Part shown: positions 6,373 to 14,053 of the stretch, in pieces
How positions within the stretch are numbered: the stretch's first letter is position 1
Layout of the letters: every line of letters starts with the position of its first letter
Origin: Akkermansiaceae bacterium UBA956
Lineage (GTDB): Bacteria; Verrucomicrobiota; Verrucomicrobiia; Verrucomicrobiales; Akkermansiaceae
Assembly (NCBI GenBank): GCA_002293145.1
Contig: DBCO01000026.1
Location: 1 to 28,113 of the forward strand
Reading direction: 5' to 3'
Length of the DNA: 28,113 nucleotides
The notes under the pieces: model-generated
Told to the model about the DNA's origin: nothing
Databases searched by the model: none
What the model saw: the letters and a program-made list of their open reading frames with translations, nothing else
Position numbers and translations under genes: made by a program

Positions 6373-7656
6373 TTAGTTATCGCGTTGTTGGCGTTGCTCG
6401 ATGCTGCGGTTGAGGCGATTGATCACATTTTCCGGGAGGGTATTTCCGGATACCCATTTCATCGCGGCTTGTTCATCGCGGCCCATCCACCATTCAATGG
6501 TGCGGCTATACATACGATCGCGCTCCTCGACGTTGTTGATGCGTGCAATGCTGCTGACGGCTGTGTTGGGATCTTTGCGGAAAGAGTACCAAACGAATTG
6601 CTCGACAACGCGGTTGTTCACATCGCTGCTGTGTTGATCCATCAGCGCTACGGCTTTGGCAGGATCTTCTTGAGCGATGTGATTGACAAGGCCACGCAGT
6701 GCGTTGCTGCGCGCATCACCAGCTGGCAATTGATTGTAGTAGGCGAGCGCCGAGGATTCATCCTTGCGGGCCATTGCGCTCAAGGCATCATCCATGCGTC
6801 GGTTAGTGGCCTCGGAGGGATTGGCGAGCAACCAATCGGCTGTGCCTTCGGGATCTGAATTCAGGGTGCGCTCGGCGATGCGCATGATGGCACCCTCGCG
6901 CAAGGCTTCATCGGTGATCGAAGTGGCCCAGCTGCGAGCAGAGTCAGCGCCTTGCTTAAAAAGCGCGGGCAGGAGGCTATCGAGCGCTTGGCCGCGTTCT
7001 ACGGAACGAGGCATTTCTTTGAGGAGAGATGAGGATAGCTCAGGATCTTGGAAGGCAAGACCACGGATGACGCCGACCATCCAAGGATTGGGGCCATCAC
7101 CTTGATGATTTCCTTTGGCCCAAGCGATGGCAGAATTGGGATCGTTAGCAGCCCAAGTCGCAAGAATGGTTTGGCGGGCAAAAGGATTACTGGTATTGGC
7201 TTTGGCGTAGTCCAAGGCGGCGACGGGATTAACCTTGGCCCAAGCGTTGAGCAAGAGCGCGTAGTCGCCCATATTGGTCTGGCTGGAGCCATCGGCACGA
7301 AATGCAGCAACAACACCTTCAAATTCCTCGGCGCTGAGGCTATCGACAAATTGCAACCACATGCGGGCGCGATCGAGTGGATCATGGATGTTTTTGATTT
7401 CCTCAAGGCGCGTGAGTGCATCACCTTTGCTGATGTTTGCTCTGGCCTTTGTGGTCGCGCTCTCTGAATTGCGCGATGACGATGCGGCGCGGGTCGCGCT
7501 GGTTGTTGATGTGGCGGATAGGTTGCTGGCGCGATCGCTGGTGAGCGCTGCGCTGTCCGATGCTGAGTTGGTGGGCGCGCTCGATTTTTGACCGATCATG
7601 AAGCCGATGGCGCCGACGATGCAGGTCAGGGAAATGGGTAGAATTTTAGCTTTCAT
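6373..7656 (-). CDS. Membrane-anchored helical-repeat protein
   Basis: The product (427 residues from the ATG at 7656) has an N-terminal membrane segment (ILPISLTCIVGAIGFMIG), then a Ser/Thr/Ala-rich linker (about 25-75). About 340 residues of tandem helical pairs follow. Recurrent pieces such as 'W-A-x-x-x-P-x-A-A-L-D-Y-A', 'W-A-A-N-D-P-N-S-A-I-A-W-A' and 'D-P-x-x-A-V-A-L-M' recur every 30-40 residues, a TPR/HEAT-like solenoid known from many uncharacterised verrucomicrobial proteins. Such solenoids usually bind proteins, so a periplasmic scaffold role is a reasonable guess but not shown. The frame is open further upstream to 7782, but the internal ATG places the hydrophobic segment at the N-terminus. 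The gene ends just after the bidirectional terminator. Confidence 0.72.
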   Translation of the reverse strand: MKAKILPISLTCIVGAIGFMIGQKSSAPTNSASDSAALTSDRASNLSATSTTSATRAASSSRNSESATTKARANISKGDALTRLEEIKNIHDPLDRARMWLQFVDSLSAEEFEGVVAAFRADGSSQTNMGDYALLLNAWAKVNPVAALDYAKANTSNPFARQTILATWAANDPNSAIAWAKGNHQGDGPNPWMVGVIRGLAFQDPELSSSLLKEMPRSVERGQALDSLLPALFKQGADSARSWATSITDEALREGAIMRIAERTLNSDPEGTADWLLANPSEATNRRMDDALSAMARKDESSALAYYNQLPAGDARSNALRGLVNHIAQEDPAKAVALMDQHSSDVNNRVVEQFVWYSFRKDPNTAVSSIARINNVEERDRMYSRTIEWWMGRDEQAAMKWVSGNTLPENVINRLNRSIEQRQQRDN

Positions 7657-7782
7657 GGATTTGTTTGGTTGGTGAGTAGAAGCGGGCGTGACAAGGTCTG
7701 ACTCAGTCTGCATGAACTCTCCCAAAACACAACGATCCTTGTAGGCAGATTTGTTCAAAAATGATCTTTCCTGCATTTGCAT

Positions 7783-7811
7783 TTGTCATGTTGATTGAGG
7801 TTTGCTAGTAA
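7783..7811 (+). promoter_or_regulatory. Candidate promoter giving a leaderless mRNA
   Basis: TTGTCA at 7783-7788 and TAGTAA at 7806-7811 are separated by 17 bp. The ATG of the downstream gene starts at 7819, seven bases after the -10 box, which is where transcription would begin. No ribosome binding site could fit. Confidence 0.5.
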
Positions 7812-7818
7812 CTTAGCC

Positions 7819-8145
7819 ATGCAGACCACCCTTTCCGATGTTTATGCTTTGTTGATTTTATCTTTTTCCGTGTTGAGCGTGCTCTTGCTGTTGGTGTTGG
7901 TTTTTCTGTTAAAAATCTCGTATCGATTGAATCGACTGGAGTTGCGGAATGCATCATTGCAGGAAGACGTGACGGCAGAAGTGGCGACGGTGACGAAAAC
8001 CAGCAGTAGGGAGGAGGCCTCCGAGTTTGAGAAATTCCTCGAAGAAGACGGCAAGCGGCGGATGCTCTCGAAGCGGGAGCAAGCTGCTGATTTCCGCGAT
8101 TGGCGCAAGCAGCGTGGCGTGACCTGGGGTAAAGATACTCCGTAA
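7819..8145 (+). CDS. Small single-pass membrane protein with coiled coil
   Basis: The 108-residue product has one long N-terminal hydrophobic helix (about residues 9-33, rich in Leu and Val) and then a charged region predicted to be helical. It ends with a basic RDWRKQRGVTWGKDTP tail. No family is recognised. The ATG at 7819 is preferred over the TTG at 7795 because it follows a promoter-like element at the spacing expected for a leaderless transcript and gives a cleaner membrane segment. The gene converges with the DEAD-box helicase gene with a 21-bp gap. The size and layout suggest a membrane-bound adaptor, but nothing in the sequence defines the partner. Confidence 0.62.
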   Translation: MQTTLSDVYALLILSFSVLSVLLLLVLVFLLKISYRLNRLELRNASLQEDVTAEVATVTKTSSREEASEFEKFLEEDGKRRMLSKREQAADFRDWRKQRGVTWGKDTP

Positions 8146-8180
8146 CTCGCTCCAGCGTAGCTCGCCTCAGCGGAGCTCAC
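8146..8180. repeat. Short direct repeat and small hairpin at a convergent gene junction
   Basis: Two related 15-base units, AACTCGCTCCAGCGT-like and AGCTCGCCTCAGCGG-like, lie side by side. AGCTC/GAGCT can pair as a short stem across part of the second unit. The stem is only 5 bp and lacks a T-tract, so a terminator role is weak. It separates the stop codons of the small membrane protein (+) and the helicase (-). Confidence 0.3.
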
Positions 8181-9342
8181 TAAAGTGAATGCCGAGATGT
8201 TCTTCGAGTTCCTTGAGCTTGTGTTTCTCCTTTGGATGTACGAGAGCTAGGGAGCGTCCTGCTTTTCCTGCCCGTGCAGTACGGCCGCTACGATGGGTGT
8301 AGGATTCCATTTGCTCAGGCAGTTGGTGATGAATGACAAAGGACAGGTCGGCGACATCAATGCCGCGCGCTGCGACATCGGTAGCCACGAGTAGGCGAAC
8401 GCGTTCCTTCTTGAACGAGCGCATGACTTTATCTCGGTCCTTTTGCATGATGTCACCGTGCAGGAGCTCCAGTGTGAAATCGTGCTTCTTAAGCTGATCG
8501 GCGACTTTCATGGCGGAGACGCGAGTGCGGCAAAAAATGATTCCTCGTTCGTCGTGATGCTTGTTGAGGAAATCGACGAGCACTTGCATTTTGTCCTCGT
8601 TGCCGACGATCATGCATTGGTGGGAAATTTGTCGATTAACCACATGCGCGCGGTCGATTTTTAGCAATGGTGCATTTTTCGCCATGTGCTCGTGCGTGAG
8701 TTGCTCGATGGCAGGGGGAATGGTAGCAGAGAACAGCCAAGTGGCACGGCGTTGCTTAACGTGGGAAAAAATTTCCTGCAACTCCTTGCGGAAGCCCATA
8801 CTGAGCATCTCGTCAGCTTCATCAAGGATCAAGTATTTCACGTGCTCTAGGGTGAGTGCGCGGCGTTTGAGGAGGTCGAGCAGGCGACCAGGTGTTACTA
8901 CGATGATATGTGTGGGGCGTTGGAGTGCGGCGACTTGGCGATCGATGGGGTCACCACCTGAAAGCACTTCGACGAATACCTTGGTGCTAAATTTTGTAAA
9001 GCGGAACAACTGCTTGCCGATTTGCTTCGCGAGTTCGCGCGTGGGAGCGATGACTAAGCCTTGGATTTTCGGAAATGCGGGATCGATTTTCATCAGCAGG
9101 GGCAAGCCAAATGCCGCGGTTTTTCCGGTGCCAGTTTGCGCTTGGGCGATGATGTCCTGTTCTTTCTCGAGGAGAAAGGGAATGGCCTGAAGCTGCACAG
9201 GGGTAGGGCTCTCGATGCCCAGCTCGGTGAGGCCTTGGCAGAGATCGGCACGGACGCCGAGATCGATAAATGATTTCAAGTGTGGAATGGGATAAGTGTT
9301 GGCAGGGACTCTATGCAGATGATTGCTCGCTGGCAAGCTCAC
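8167..9342 (-). CDS. DEAD-box ATP-dependent RNA helicase
   Basis: The product is a two-domain DEAD-box helicase. Visible motifs in order are the Q motif region (GIESPTPVQLQAIP), motif I AQTGTGKT, Ia PTRELA, Ib TPGR, motif II DEAD, motif III SAT, then in domain 2 ATDVAARGIDV (motif V) and HRSGRTARAG (motif VI). These enzymes unwind short RNA duplexes in ribosome assembly or RNA decay. The C-terminus ends soon after the core, with no long basic tail, so the specific RNA partner is not indicated. The start is uncertain: GTG at 9342 (391 residues) begins just after the upstream stop and would be translationally coupled. A TTG at 9279 gives 371 residues beginning directly before the conserved FIDLGV block. 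An ATG at 9414 would overlap the upstream gene by 71 bp. Confidence 0.9.
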   Translation of the reverse strand: MSLPASNHLHRVPANTYPIPHLKSFIDLGVRADLCQGLTELGIESPTPVQLQAIPFLLEKEQDIIAQAQTGTGKTAAFGLPLLMKIDPAFPKIQGLVIAPTRELAKQIGKQLFRFTKFSTKVFVEVLSGGDPIDRQVAALQRPTHIIVVTPGRLLDLLKRRALTLEHVKYLILDEADEMLSMGFRKELQEIFSHVKQRRATWLFSATIPPAIEQLTHEHMAKNAPLLKIDRAHVVNRQISHQCMIVGNEDKMQVLVDFLNKHHDERGIIFCRTRVSAMKVADQLKKHDFTLELLHGDIMQKDRDKVMRSFKKERVRLLVATDVAARGIDVADLSFVIHHQLPEQMESYTHRSGRTARAGKAGRSLALVHPKEKHKLKELEEHLGIHFSELR

Positions 9343-9343
9343 A

Positions 9344-10084
9344 TCACGCTGACTTTTTGCCCATGGCGAGCAAGCGGCGCAACAGCCATCCAGAGGCAAA
9401 AATGATGACGGCAAGTAATGGCCAGATCCACCAGGGCAGCGGGATCGGTGTGCAGAAATTTGTCTTGATCGGTTGCTTCATGGCATCTTGCAGTGCAAAG
9501 TTCCACACGAGGGTTTGTCCTTCATTGCTGACCTGATGTGCGTTGTGCACGGTTGGCAGCGTGGGGAGATGCATGATGTATTGGAGCTGGTGACCTTTTA
9601 ATTGGTTCGCAGTGGGTGCAAGTAATCCTTGACCGAAAAGCTTGCTTGGAGTGATCGAGCGATCAAAATGAATCGCTAGCCCTTGGCGTTTGATGTTAAA
9701 ATCACCTAACAAATTCCTCAGTGGCTCGGGCAGATCACCCGCCTTCGCCTCACCTTCCAGTGGTGGTTTTCTCGCGAAAAGATTTGCGAAATCTTGGATC
9801 GAATTAAACTGCGCTTTGACCCGTAAAATGGTTTGTGCGCCCTGAGATACGATGTCTAATTTCACCAGAGTGATCGACGCTTCTTTTTCGAAAAATGCTT
9901 CAATCTTGCTGCGTAGTTCAGCCTCACCGCCCATGGATGCAATCGCGAAGCCGGGAAGCCGATATTCGCTCTCGATGCGGCCACTGCCATTCGCGTCAAA
10001 CCAGTATTCTTCTTTGCCATCGAGGCAGGAATTCAGCGTCATGCACACTGCGGCGAGCGCGATCAAGGACAGCAGGTGTTTCAT
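9344..10084 (-). CDS. Lipoprotein with C-terminal membrane anchor
   Basis: The product is 246 residues. The N-terminus is a lipoprotein signal ending in L-N-S-C (Cys19), so it should be lipid-modified after export. The C-terminus has a second hydrophobic segment (WWIWPLLAVIIFASGWLL, about residues 217-234) followed by basic residues (RRLLAMGKK). Between them lies a mixed domain beginning KEEYWFDANGSGRIESEYRLP, a beta-rich start like that of some DUF-type lipoproteins, but I cannot name it. The start codon overlaps the EboE-like stop (ATGA at 10084-10081), so the two genes are translationally coupled, and the helicase gene follows within 5 bp. A membrane-sensing or scaffold role is possible but unproven. 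Confidence 0.75.
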   Translation of the reverse strand: MKHLLSLIALAAVCMTLNSCLDGKEEYWFDANGSGRIESEYRLPGFAIASMGGEAELRSKIEAFFEKEASITLVKLDIVSQGAQTILRVKAQFNSIQDFANLFARKPPLEGEAKAGDLPEPLRNLLGDFNIKRQGLAIHFDRSITPSKLFGQGLLAPTANQLKGHQLQYIMHLPTLPTVHNAHQVSNEGQTLVWNFALQDAMKQPIKTNFCTPIPLPWWIWPLLAVIIFASGWLLRRLLAMGKKSA

Positions 10085-11220
10085 GATGAAATTTGTTGCA
10101 ATACCCAACGGTATTCGGCTGCGAGATGTTGTTCGATGGGGCGCTGCATGCCGTCGGGCAAAACCCCCCAAGTGTAGGTTTCGATTTCGTAGTGCTTGCA
10201 AAAATCTGGATGCATCTGAGCATAGGCGAGCAAATGCTGCGCGTGATCGCGGGTGGAGCGCAAGGGCGCTCGCGGATCTGTGTCCAATGGAATGTGAAAA
10301 TGTACACGCGCTTCTTCGGCATCCTTCCAAATCGCAGAATCCGCCGCAAAAAATTCTGGCAAGTCCGCGAAGCGCGTGATCGCACCATTGGATTGTCGCA
10401 ACAGCACCTGATGCAAATACGTAGGCTCATCAAAAGCACGCAGCGCGTTGATGGCATGTTCGTCATGCGGGTCCAATGCTAGAGCAGCAGATAAGTGGAC
10501 TTTGGATATGCGAATTCCAGCCTCGCGCAGGGCGTTCAACGAGGTCACGCAATCATCATACTCTAAGGCGAAATGACAGGTGTCATAGTTCACACCGATG
10601 CGTCTGCGCAATACATCAGGATTCGGCGCTGCGGCGAAAAGCCGAGCGAAAAATGCGATGGTCTCACTGGTATTCTCGAAGTGCCCCAAGGGCTCAGGCT
10701 CAAGGCCGAGGTGAAAATCACAGCCTTGGGTAACGGAAAGATTTTCGATGAAATCGGCACACTCGATCAAATGAGCAAAGATCCGTTTTTCATCCGCGGC
10801 AAAGGCCTTGAACGATCCTGGCAAGCTGGATACCGATCCTTGTTCACCAATGGCAATGAACGGGGCGAGAATGCGAAAAAGGTTCAGTGTGTAGTCGAGG
10901 CGACTGCGCTCTGTCCAGTCAGGTCGATAGACTTGCTCCTTCACCCGGGTATTGTGAAAAGCACCAAAGGGGAATCCGTTTATGGTAAAAACACGACAAT
11001 GATGTGTCGTACACCAGTGCTGGAATTCAGCTAGGTTATCAGATTCTAACAATTCGGCGGCAGCGCGTGCTGATAAGCGAGGGGCAAGTGGAAATGGCGA
11101 TAGCAATGGTGATTCACCATCTAAGATGTCTTTGACCTTGAGCGCATGATTTTTCAAAGCGTCAAATGTTTCCTGCCAGGATTCGGCTGGATGAATGTTG
11201 GTGCAGTAGGCAATGTACAC
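10081..11220 (-). CDS. EboE-like TIM-barrel protein (sugar-phosphate isomerase-like)
   Basis: The product (379 residues from the GTG at 11220) is a TIM-barrel protein of the sugar-phosphate isomerase/epimerase superfamily. It closely matches the pattern of EboE, named for a conserved bacterial cluster proposed to move an unknown prenylated metabolite to the periplasm. Recognisable blocks are YIAYCTNIHPAESWQETF near the start, CRVFTINGFPFGAFHNTRVK, then VYRPDWTERSRLDYTLNLF, and GLEPEPLGHFENTSETIAFF. The Glu of LEPEP, H in CHFALEYD, and H in SKVHLSAALALDP are likely metal ligands. No eboA-D, eboF or prenyltransferase-like genes are in the window, so the gene appears separate from its usual partners. 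The start is a GTG that directly precedes the conserved block. It is coupled to the lipoprotein gene downstream. Confidence 0.8.
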   Translation of the reverse strand: MYIAYCTNIHPAESWQETFDALKNHALKVKDILDGESPLLSPFPLAPRLSARAAAELLESDNLAEFQHWCTTHHCRVFTINGFPFGAFHNTRVKEQVYRPDWTERSRLDYTLNLFRILAPFIAIGEQGSVSSLPGSFKAFAADEKRIFAHLIECADFIENLSVTQGCDFHLGLEPEPLGHFENTSETIAFFARLFAAAPNPDVLRRRIGVNYDTCHFALEYDDCVTSLNALREAGIRISKVHLSAALALDPHDEHAINALRAFDEPTYLHQVLLRQSNGAITRFADLPEFFAADSAIWKDAEEARVHFHIPLDTDPRAPLRSTRDHAQHLLAYAQMHPDFCKHYEIETYTWGVLPDGMQRPIEQHLAAEYRWVLQQISS

Positions 11221-11281
11221 GTCGCAATAAAGCCTGATTGGGGCGATTAGGCAACGGAGAAAATTGTTGATCTTACTTTCA

Positions 11282-11494
11282 TCAAAATTTGCGCCCACGG
11301 ACGAGAAATGCTGCCGCGGCAAGAGCGAACAGCAAGCTGCTGGTTGCCTCGGGCACAGCCAATATAGCAACGCTGATTTGTTCGCCTGTGCTCTCGAGTG
11401 CCCAGAGGTGAATGATCGCAAAATCAGCTGAGCAAGTAGCTCTGGTAATTGTCAGAAATGCTGCAAATTTAGATAGAAATGCTACATTTTGCAA
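11282..11494 (-). pseudogene. Orphan PEP-CTERM sorting tail of a lost secreted protein
   Basis: The last 25 residues of this 70-codon frame read VPEATSSLLFALAAAAFL followed by VRGRKF. This matches the PEP-CTERM layout of V-P-E-P-like motif, hydrophobic span and basic end, which in exosortase systems directs secretion and surface sorting. The preceding 45 residues have no signal peptide and no known domain, although an 'ALESTGEQISVAIL' stretch could be the last strands of a larger beta-rich domain. I read it as the surviving 3' end of a degraded PEP-CTERM gene upstream of ftsH on the opposite strand. A small intact protein is less likely. Confidence 0.5.
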
Positions 11495-11605
11495 AAAAGA
11501 GTAAAAAACATTTTCCTTTTCGTCGATTCATCGTAGTCTCTGCAGCGAATCACTCCAGCGGAAAGCACGCTTCTACGCAGCAGGATTCGAGTTTCTCTCA
11601 CTACC

Positions 11606-13984
11606 ATGTCAGATCAATCTCCCACGCCACCAGATTCCCGTGATCCCCAACGCAACGTCAATAACGAACCACCGGGCGTTAACTGGCGTTTGTTCGGCTT
11701 GCTGGGGGTAGCTTTGCTCATTCTCAGCTTTGCTTTTTATAGCACGGATTCCTTTGGGAGCAAAACTAAGCAGCTGAATTACAATGAGTTCCGTAGTCGC
11801 TATGATCAAGGTCTCGTGATCACGGACGATGTGAAAAAGCCTCTCGAAGTGGTCACTCGCGACAGTCTTTACATCGCTAGTGTCAGCGGCTGGGTGAGGC
11901 CAGACCCGCAGCGTGATCCCAACGGCACCAAGCAGCGCGTTAGTTTTCAGGTTCCCATTGACATCGTGCTCAACCAAGGAGTCATCAATCGCATTCTCGG
12001 CAGTGATGTGAAAATCAGTCGTCAAGAGGTGCTACCAGCGCCCCCTAGCGGTGGAGAAGTCATGACTCTTCAGTCATTCCGGAAGGCTCTTGCCTCAAAG
12101 GAAGTTATCATCAATGATTTAAAAAATCCGCTGCATGTCGTCATCGCTAAAGATGGCTCTGCCGTTCTGGAAGGTGTGCGCGAGTGGTTGCCTATTTTAC
12201 CGGAGCAACCCGCTGCGGATGCCAAAAATACCAAAGATGCCAAAGCTACTGAGGACATTCGTTTCGAGGTAAAAGTGGACACGCTCATGCAGAAGGAAGA
12301 TCTTGCGGAGCTTCTCGCCGCAGGCGCTAAACGCACGAGCGTGAACAATACCTTCGGCAATATGATGATGAGCCTGATTCCGATTTTGCTTATCGTAGCT
12401 GTGCTGATTTTCCTTTTTCGCCAGCAAATGAAATCCGCGGGCCGTGGAGCCATGAATTTTGGCCGTAGCAAAGCTCGTTTGCTGACCATGGATAAAAACA
12501 AGATTACATTTAAGGACGTAGCCGGCATTCAGGAAGCGAAAGAGGAATTGCAGGAAATTGTCGAGTTCCTTCGCGATCCGCGTAAGTTCCAGAAGCTAGG
12601 TGGCAGCATTCCGAAAGGTGTATTGATGGTCGGTGCTCCGGGAACCGGGAAAACCCTCTTGGCGCGTGCCATCGCCGGTGAAGCTGACGTGCCGTTTTTC
12701 TCGATCTCTGGCTCGGATTTCGTCGAAATGTTCGTCGGTGTCGGCGCCAGTCGTGTTCGCGATATGTTTGAACAGGGCAAGAAAAACGCTCCGTGTTTGA
12801 TTTTCATTGATGAGATCGACGCCGTAGGTCGCCATCGAGGCCAAGGCATGGGCGGCGGCAATGACGAGCGTGAGCAAACACTCAACCAGATGTTGGTCGA
12901 GATGGATGGCTTTGACACGCAAGAGGGTGTTATCATCATCGCCGCTACCAATCGTCCTGACGTGCTCGATCCGGCCTTGCTGCGTCCCGGCCGCTTCGAC
13001 CGCCAAGTCACGGTTTCCTTGCCCGACGTTAACGGTCGTGAGGAAATTCTTCGCGTTCATGTGAAAAAAATCAAACTTCAGGCTGGCGTGGATCTCTCGC
13101 GTATTGCCAAAGGAACTCCTGGATTTTCAGGTGCGGAGCTCGCCAACTTGATCAACGAAGCCGCCTTGCTAGCAGCGCGTCGTAATTTGACAGCCGTCAC
13201 CCTTGATGAGCTTGAAGAAGCTCGCGATAAAGTACGCTGGGGCCGTGAGCGTCGCAGCCTTGCGATGAGTGATAAGGAAAAAATCGGCACGGCTTGGCAC
13301 GAAGCAGGTCATGCCTACCTCAACGTAGTTCTTAAGCATTGTCATCCGCTGCACAAGGTGACCATCATCCCGCGTGGTCCGTATCTCGGTGCGACGATGT
13401 ACTTGCCTGAAGGTGATAAATACTCAACGCAGAAAAAAGAAGCGCTCGATAGCCTCGTCATGACGATGGGTGGCCGGATCGCTGAACAATTTTCTAGCGA
13501 TGATATTTCCAATGGTGCCTCGGGTGACATTCGCCAAGCCACCCACCTTGCGCGTCAAATGGTCTGTCAGTGGGGCATGAGCGATAAGCTCGGCATGATC
13601 GGTTTCAGCGAGTCAGAGGGAAGCACCTTCCTTGGCAAGGAGTTTGGTCGCGGCCGCGATTACTCGGAGGCAACTGCTCAAGCGATCGATGCCGAAATCA
13701 AGATGCTCATCGATGATGCTTACGCGTCTGCTGAGAAAATGCTCAATCAAGGGCGTGACAAGGTCGAGCTCATTGCCCTTGCTTTGCTAGAATTCGAGAC
13801 ACTCGATGCCAGCCACGTGAGGGATTTGGTAGAATTCGGTGAAATGAAAGAACCGCCACCTTCGCCGAAACCGCCTCCGATCCCTGACGACCTCGCCAGT
13901 AAGCCAGAAGTGAAAGCCCCGACCAAAGAGGAAGCCTCGAACGATGGTAATCTGACTGGTGATGTAGTCGGCGCTCCGGCGTGA
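11606..13984 (+). CDS. ftsH: ATP-dependent zinc metalloprotease FtsH with duplicated external domain
   Basis: FtsH is a membrane AAA+ protease that extracts and degrades damaged or regulatory membrane and soluble proteins. The product is 792 residues, about 150 longer than E. coli FtsH. TM1 is at about 27-46 and TM2 at about 251-270. Between them lie two related segments (about 57-140 and 153-245), both starting with an 'x-F-R-x ... V-I-x-D-x-K-x-P-L-x-V-V' pattern, which I read as a tandem copy of the FtsH extracytoplasmic domain. The AAA module has GAPGTGKT at 343-350, FIDEIDAVG (Walker B), and an SRH region with 'ATNRPDVLDPALLRPGRFDR'. The zinc site HEAGH is at 565-569, and SGDIRQATHLARQMV carries the third ligand. 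A Pro-rich acidic tail ends the protein. Confidence 0.97.
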   Translation: MSDQSPTPPDSRDPQRNVNNEPPGVNWRLFGLLGVALLILSFAFYSTDSFGSKTKQLNYNEFRSRYDQGLVITDDVKKPLEVVTRDSLYIASVSGWVRPDPQRDPNGTKQRVSFQVPIDIVLNQGVINRILGSDVKISRQEVLPAPPSGGEVMTLQSFRKALASKEVIINDLKNPLHVVIAKDGSAVLEGVREWLPILPEQPAADAKNTKDAKATEDIRFEVKVDTLMQKEDLAELLAAGAKRTSVNNTFGNMMMSLIPILLIVAVLIFLFRQQMKSAGRGAMNFGRSKARLLTMDKNKITFKDVAGIQEAKEELQEIVEFLRDPRKFQKLGGSIPKGVLMVGAPGTGKTLLARAIAGEADVPFFSISGSDFVEMFVGVGASRVRDMFEQGKKNAPCLIFIDEIDAVGRHRGQGMGGGNDEREQTLNQMLVEMDGFDTQEGVIIIAATNRPDVLDPALLRPGRFDRQVTVSLPDVNGREEILRVHVKKIKLQAGVDLSRIAKGTPGFSGAELANLINEAALLAARRNLTAVTLDELEEARDKVRWGRERRSLAMSDKEKIGTAWHEAGHAYLNVVLKHCHPLHKVTIIPRGPYLGATMYLPEGDKYSTQKKEALDSLVMTMGGRIAEQFSSDDISNGASGDIRQATHLARQMVCQWGMSDKLGMIGFSESEGSTFLGKEFGRGRDYSEATAQAIDAEIKMLIDDAYASAEKMLNQGRDKVELIALALLEFETLDASHVRDLVEFGEMKEPPPSPKPPPIPDDLASKPEVKAPTKEEASNDGNLTGDVVGAPA

Positions 13985-14013
13985 GATTCAAGGCGAATTT
14001 TTGAGAACTGTGC

Positions 14014-14042
14014 TTGACACCTACTGTTCAAATGTGTTCATT
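14014..14042 (+). promoter_or_regulatory. Candidate promoter of recQ
   Basis: TTGACA at 14014-14019 is a consensus -35 box, and TTCATT at 14037-14042 is a weak -10 box at 17-bp spacing. The recQ ATG at 14054 would lie only a few bases downstream of the transcription start. It lies between ftsH and recQ, so recQ probably has its own promoter. Confidence 0.4.
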
Positions 14043-14053
14043 TGCGCAGCAAT

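Noticed and set aside
6367..6858. Plus-strand frame opposite the helical-repeat gene
   Set aside because: Periodic residues mirror the repeat of the true minus-strand protein.
8167..11220. Complete ebo cluster
   Set aside because: Only the EboE-like gene is present; the neighbours match none of the other ebo families.
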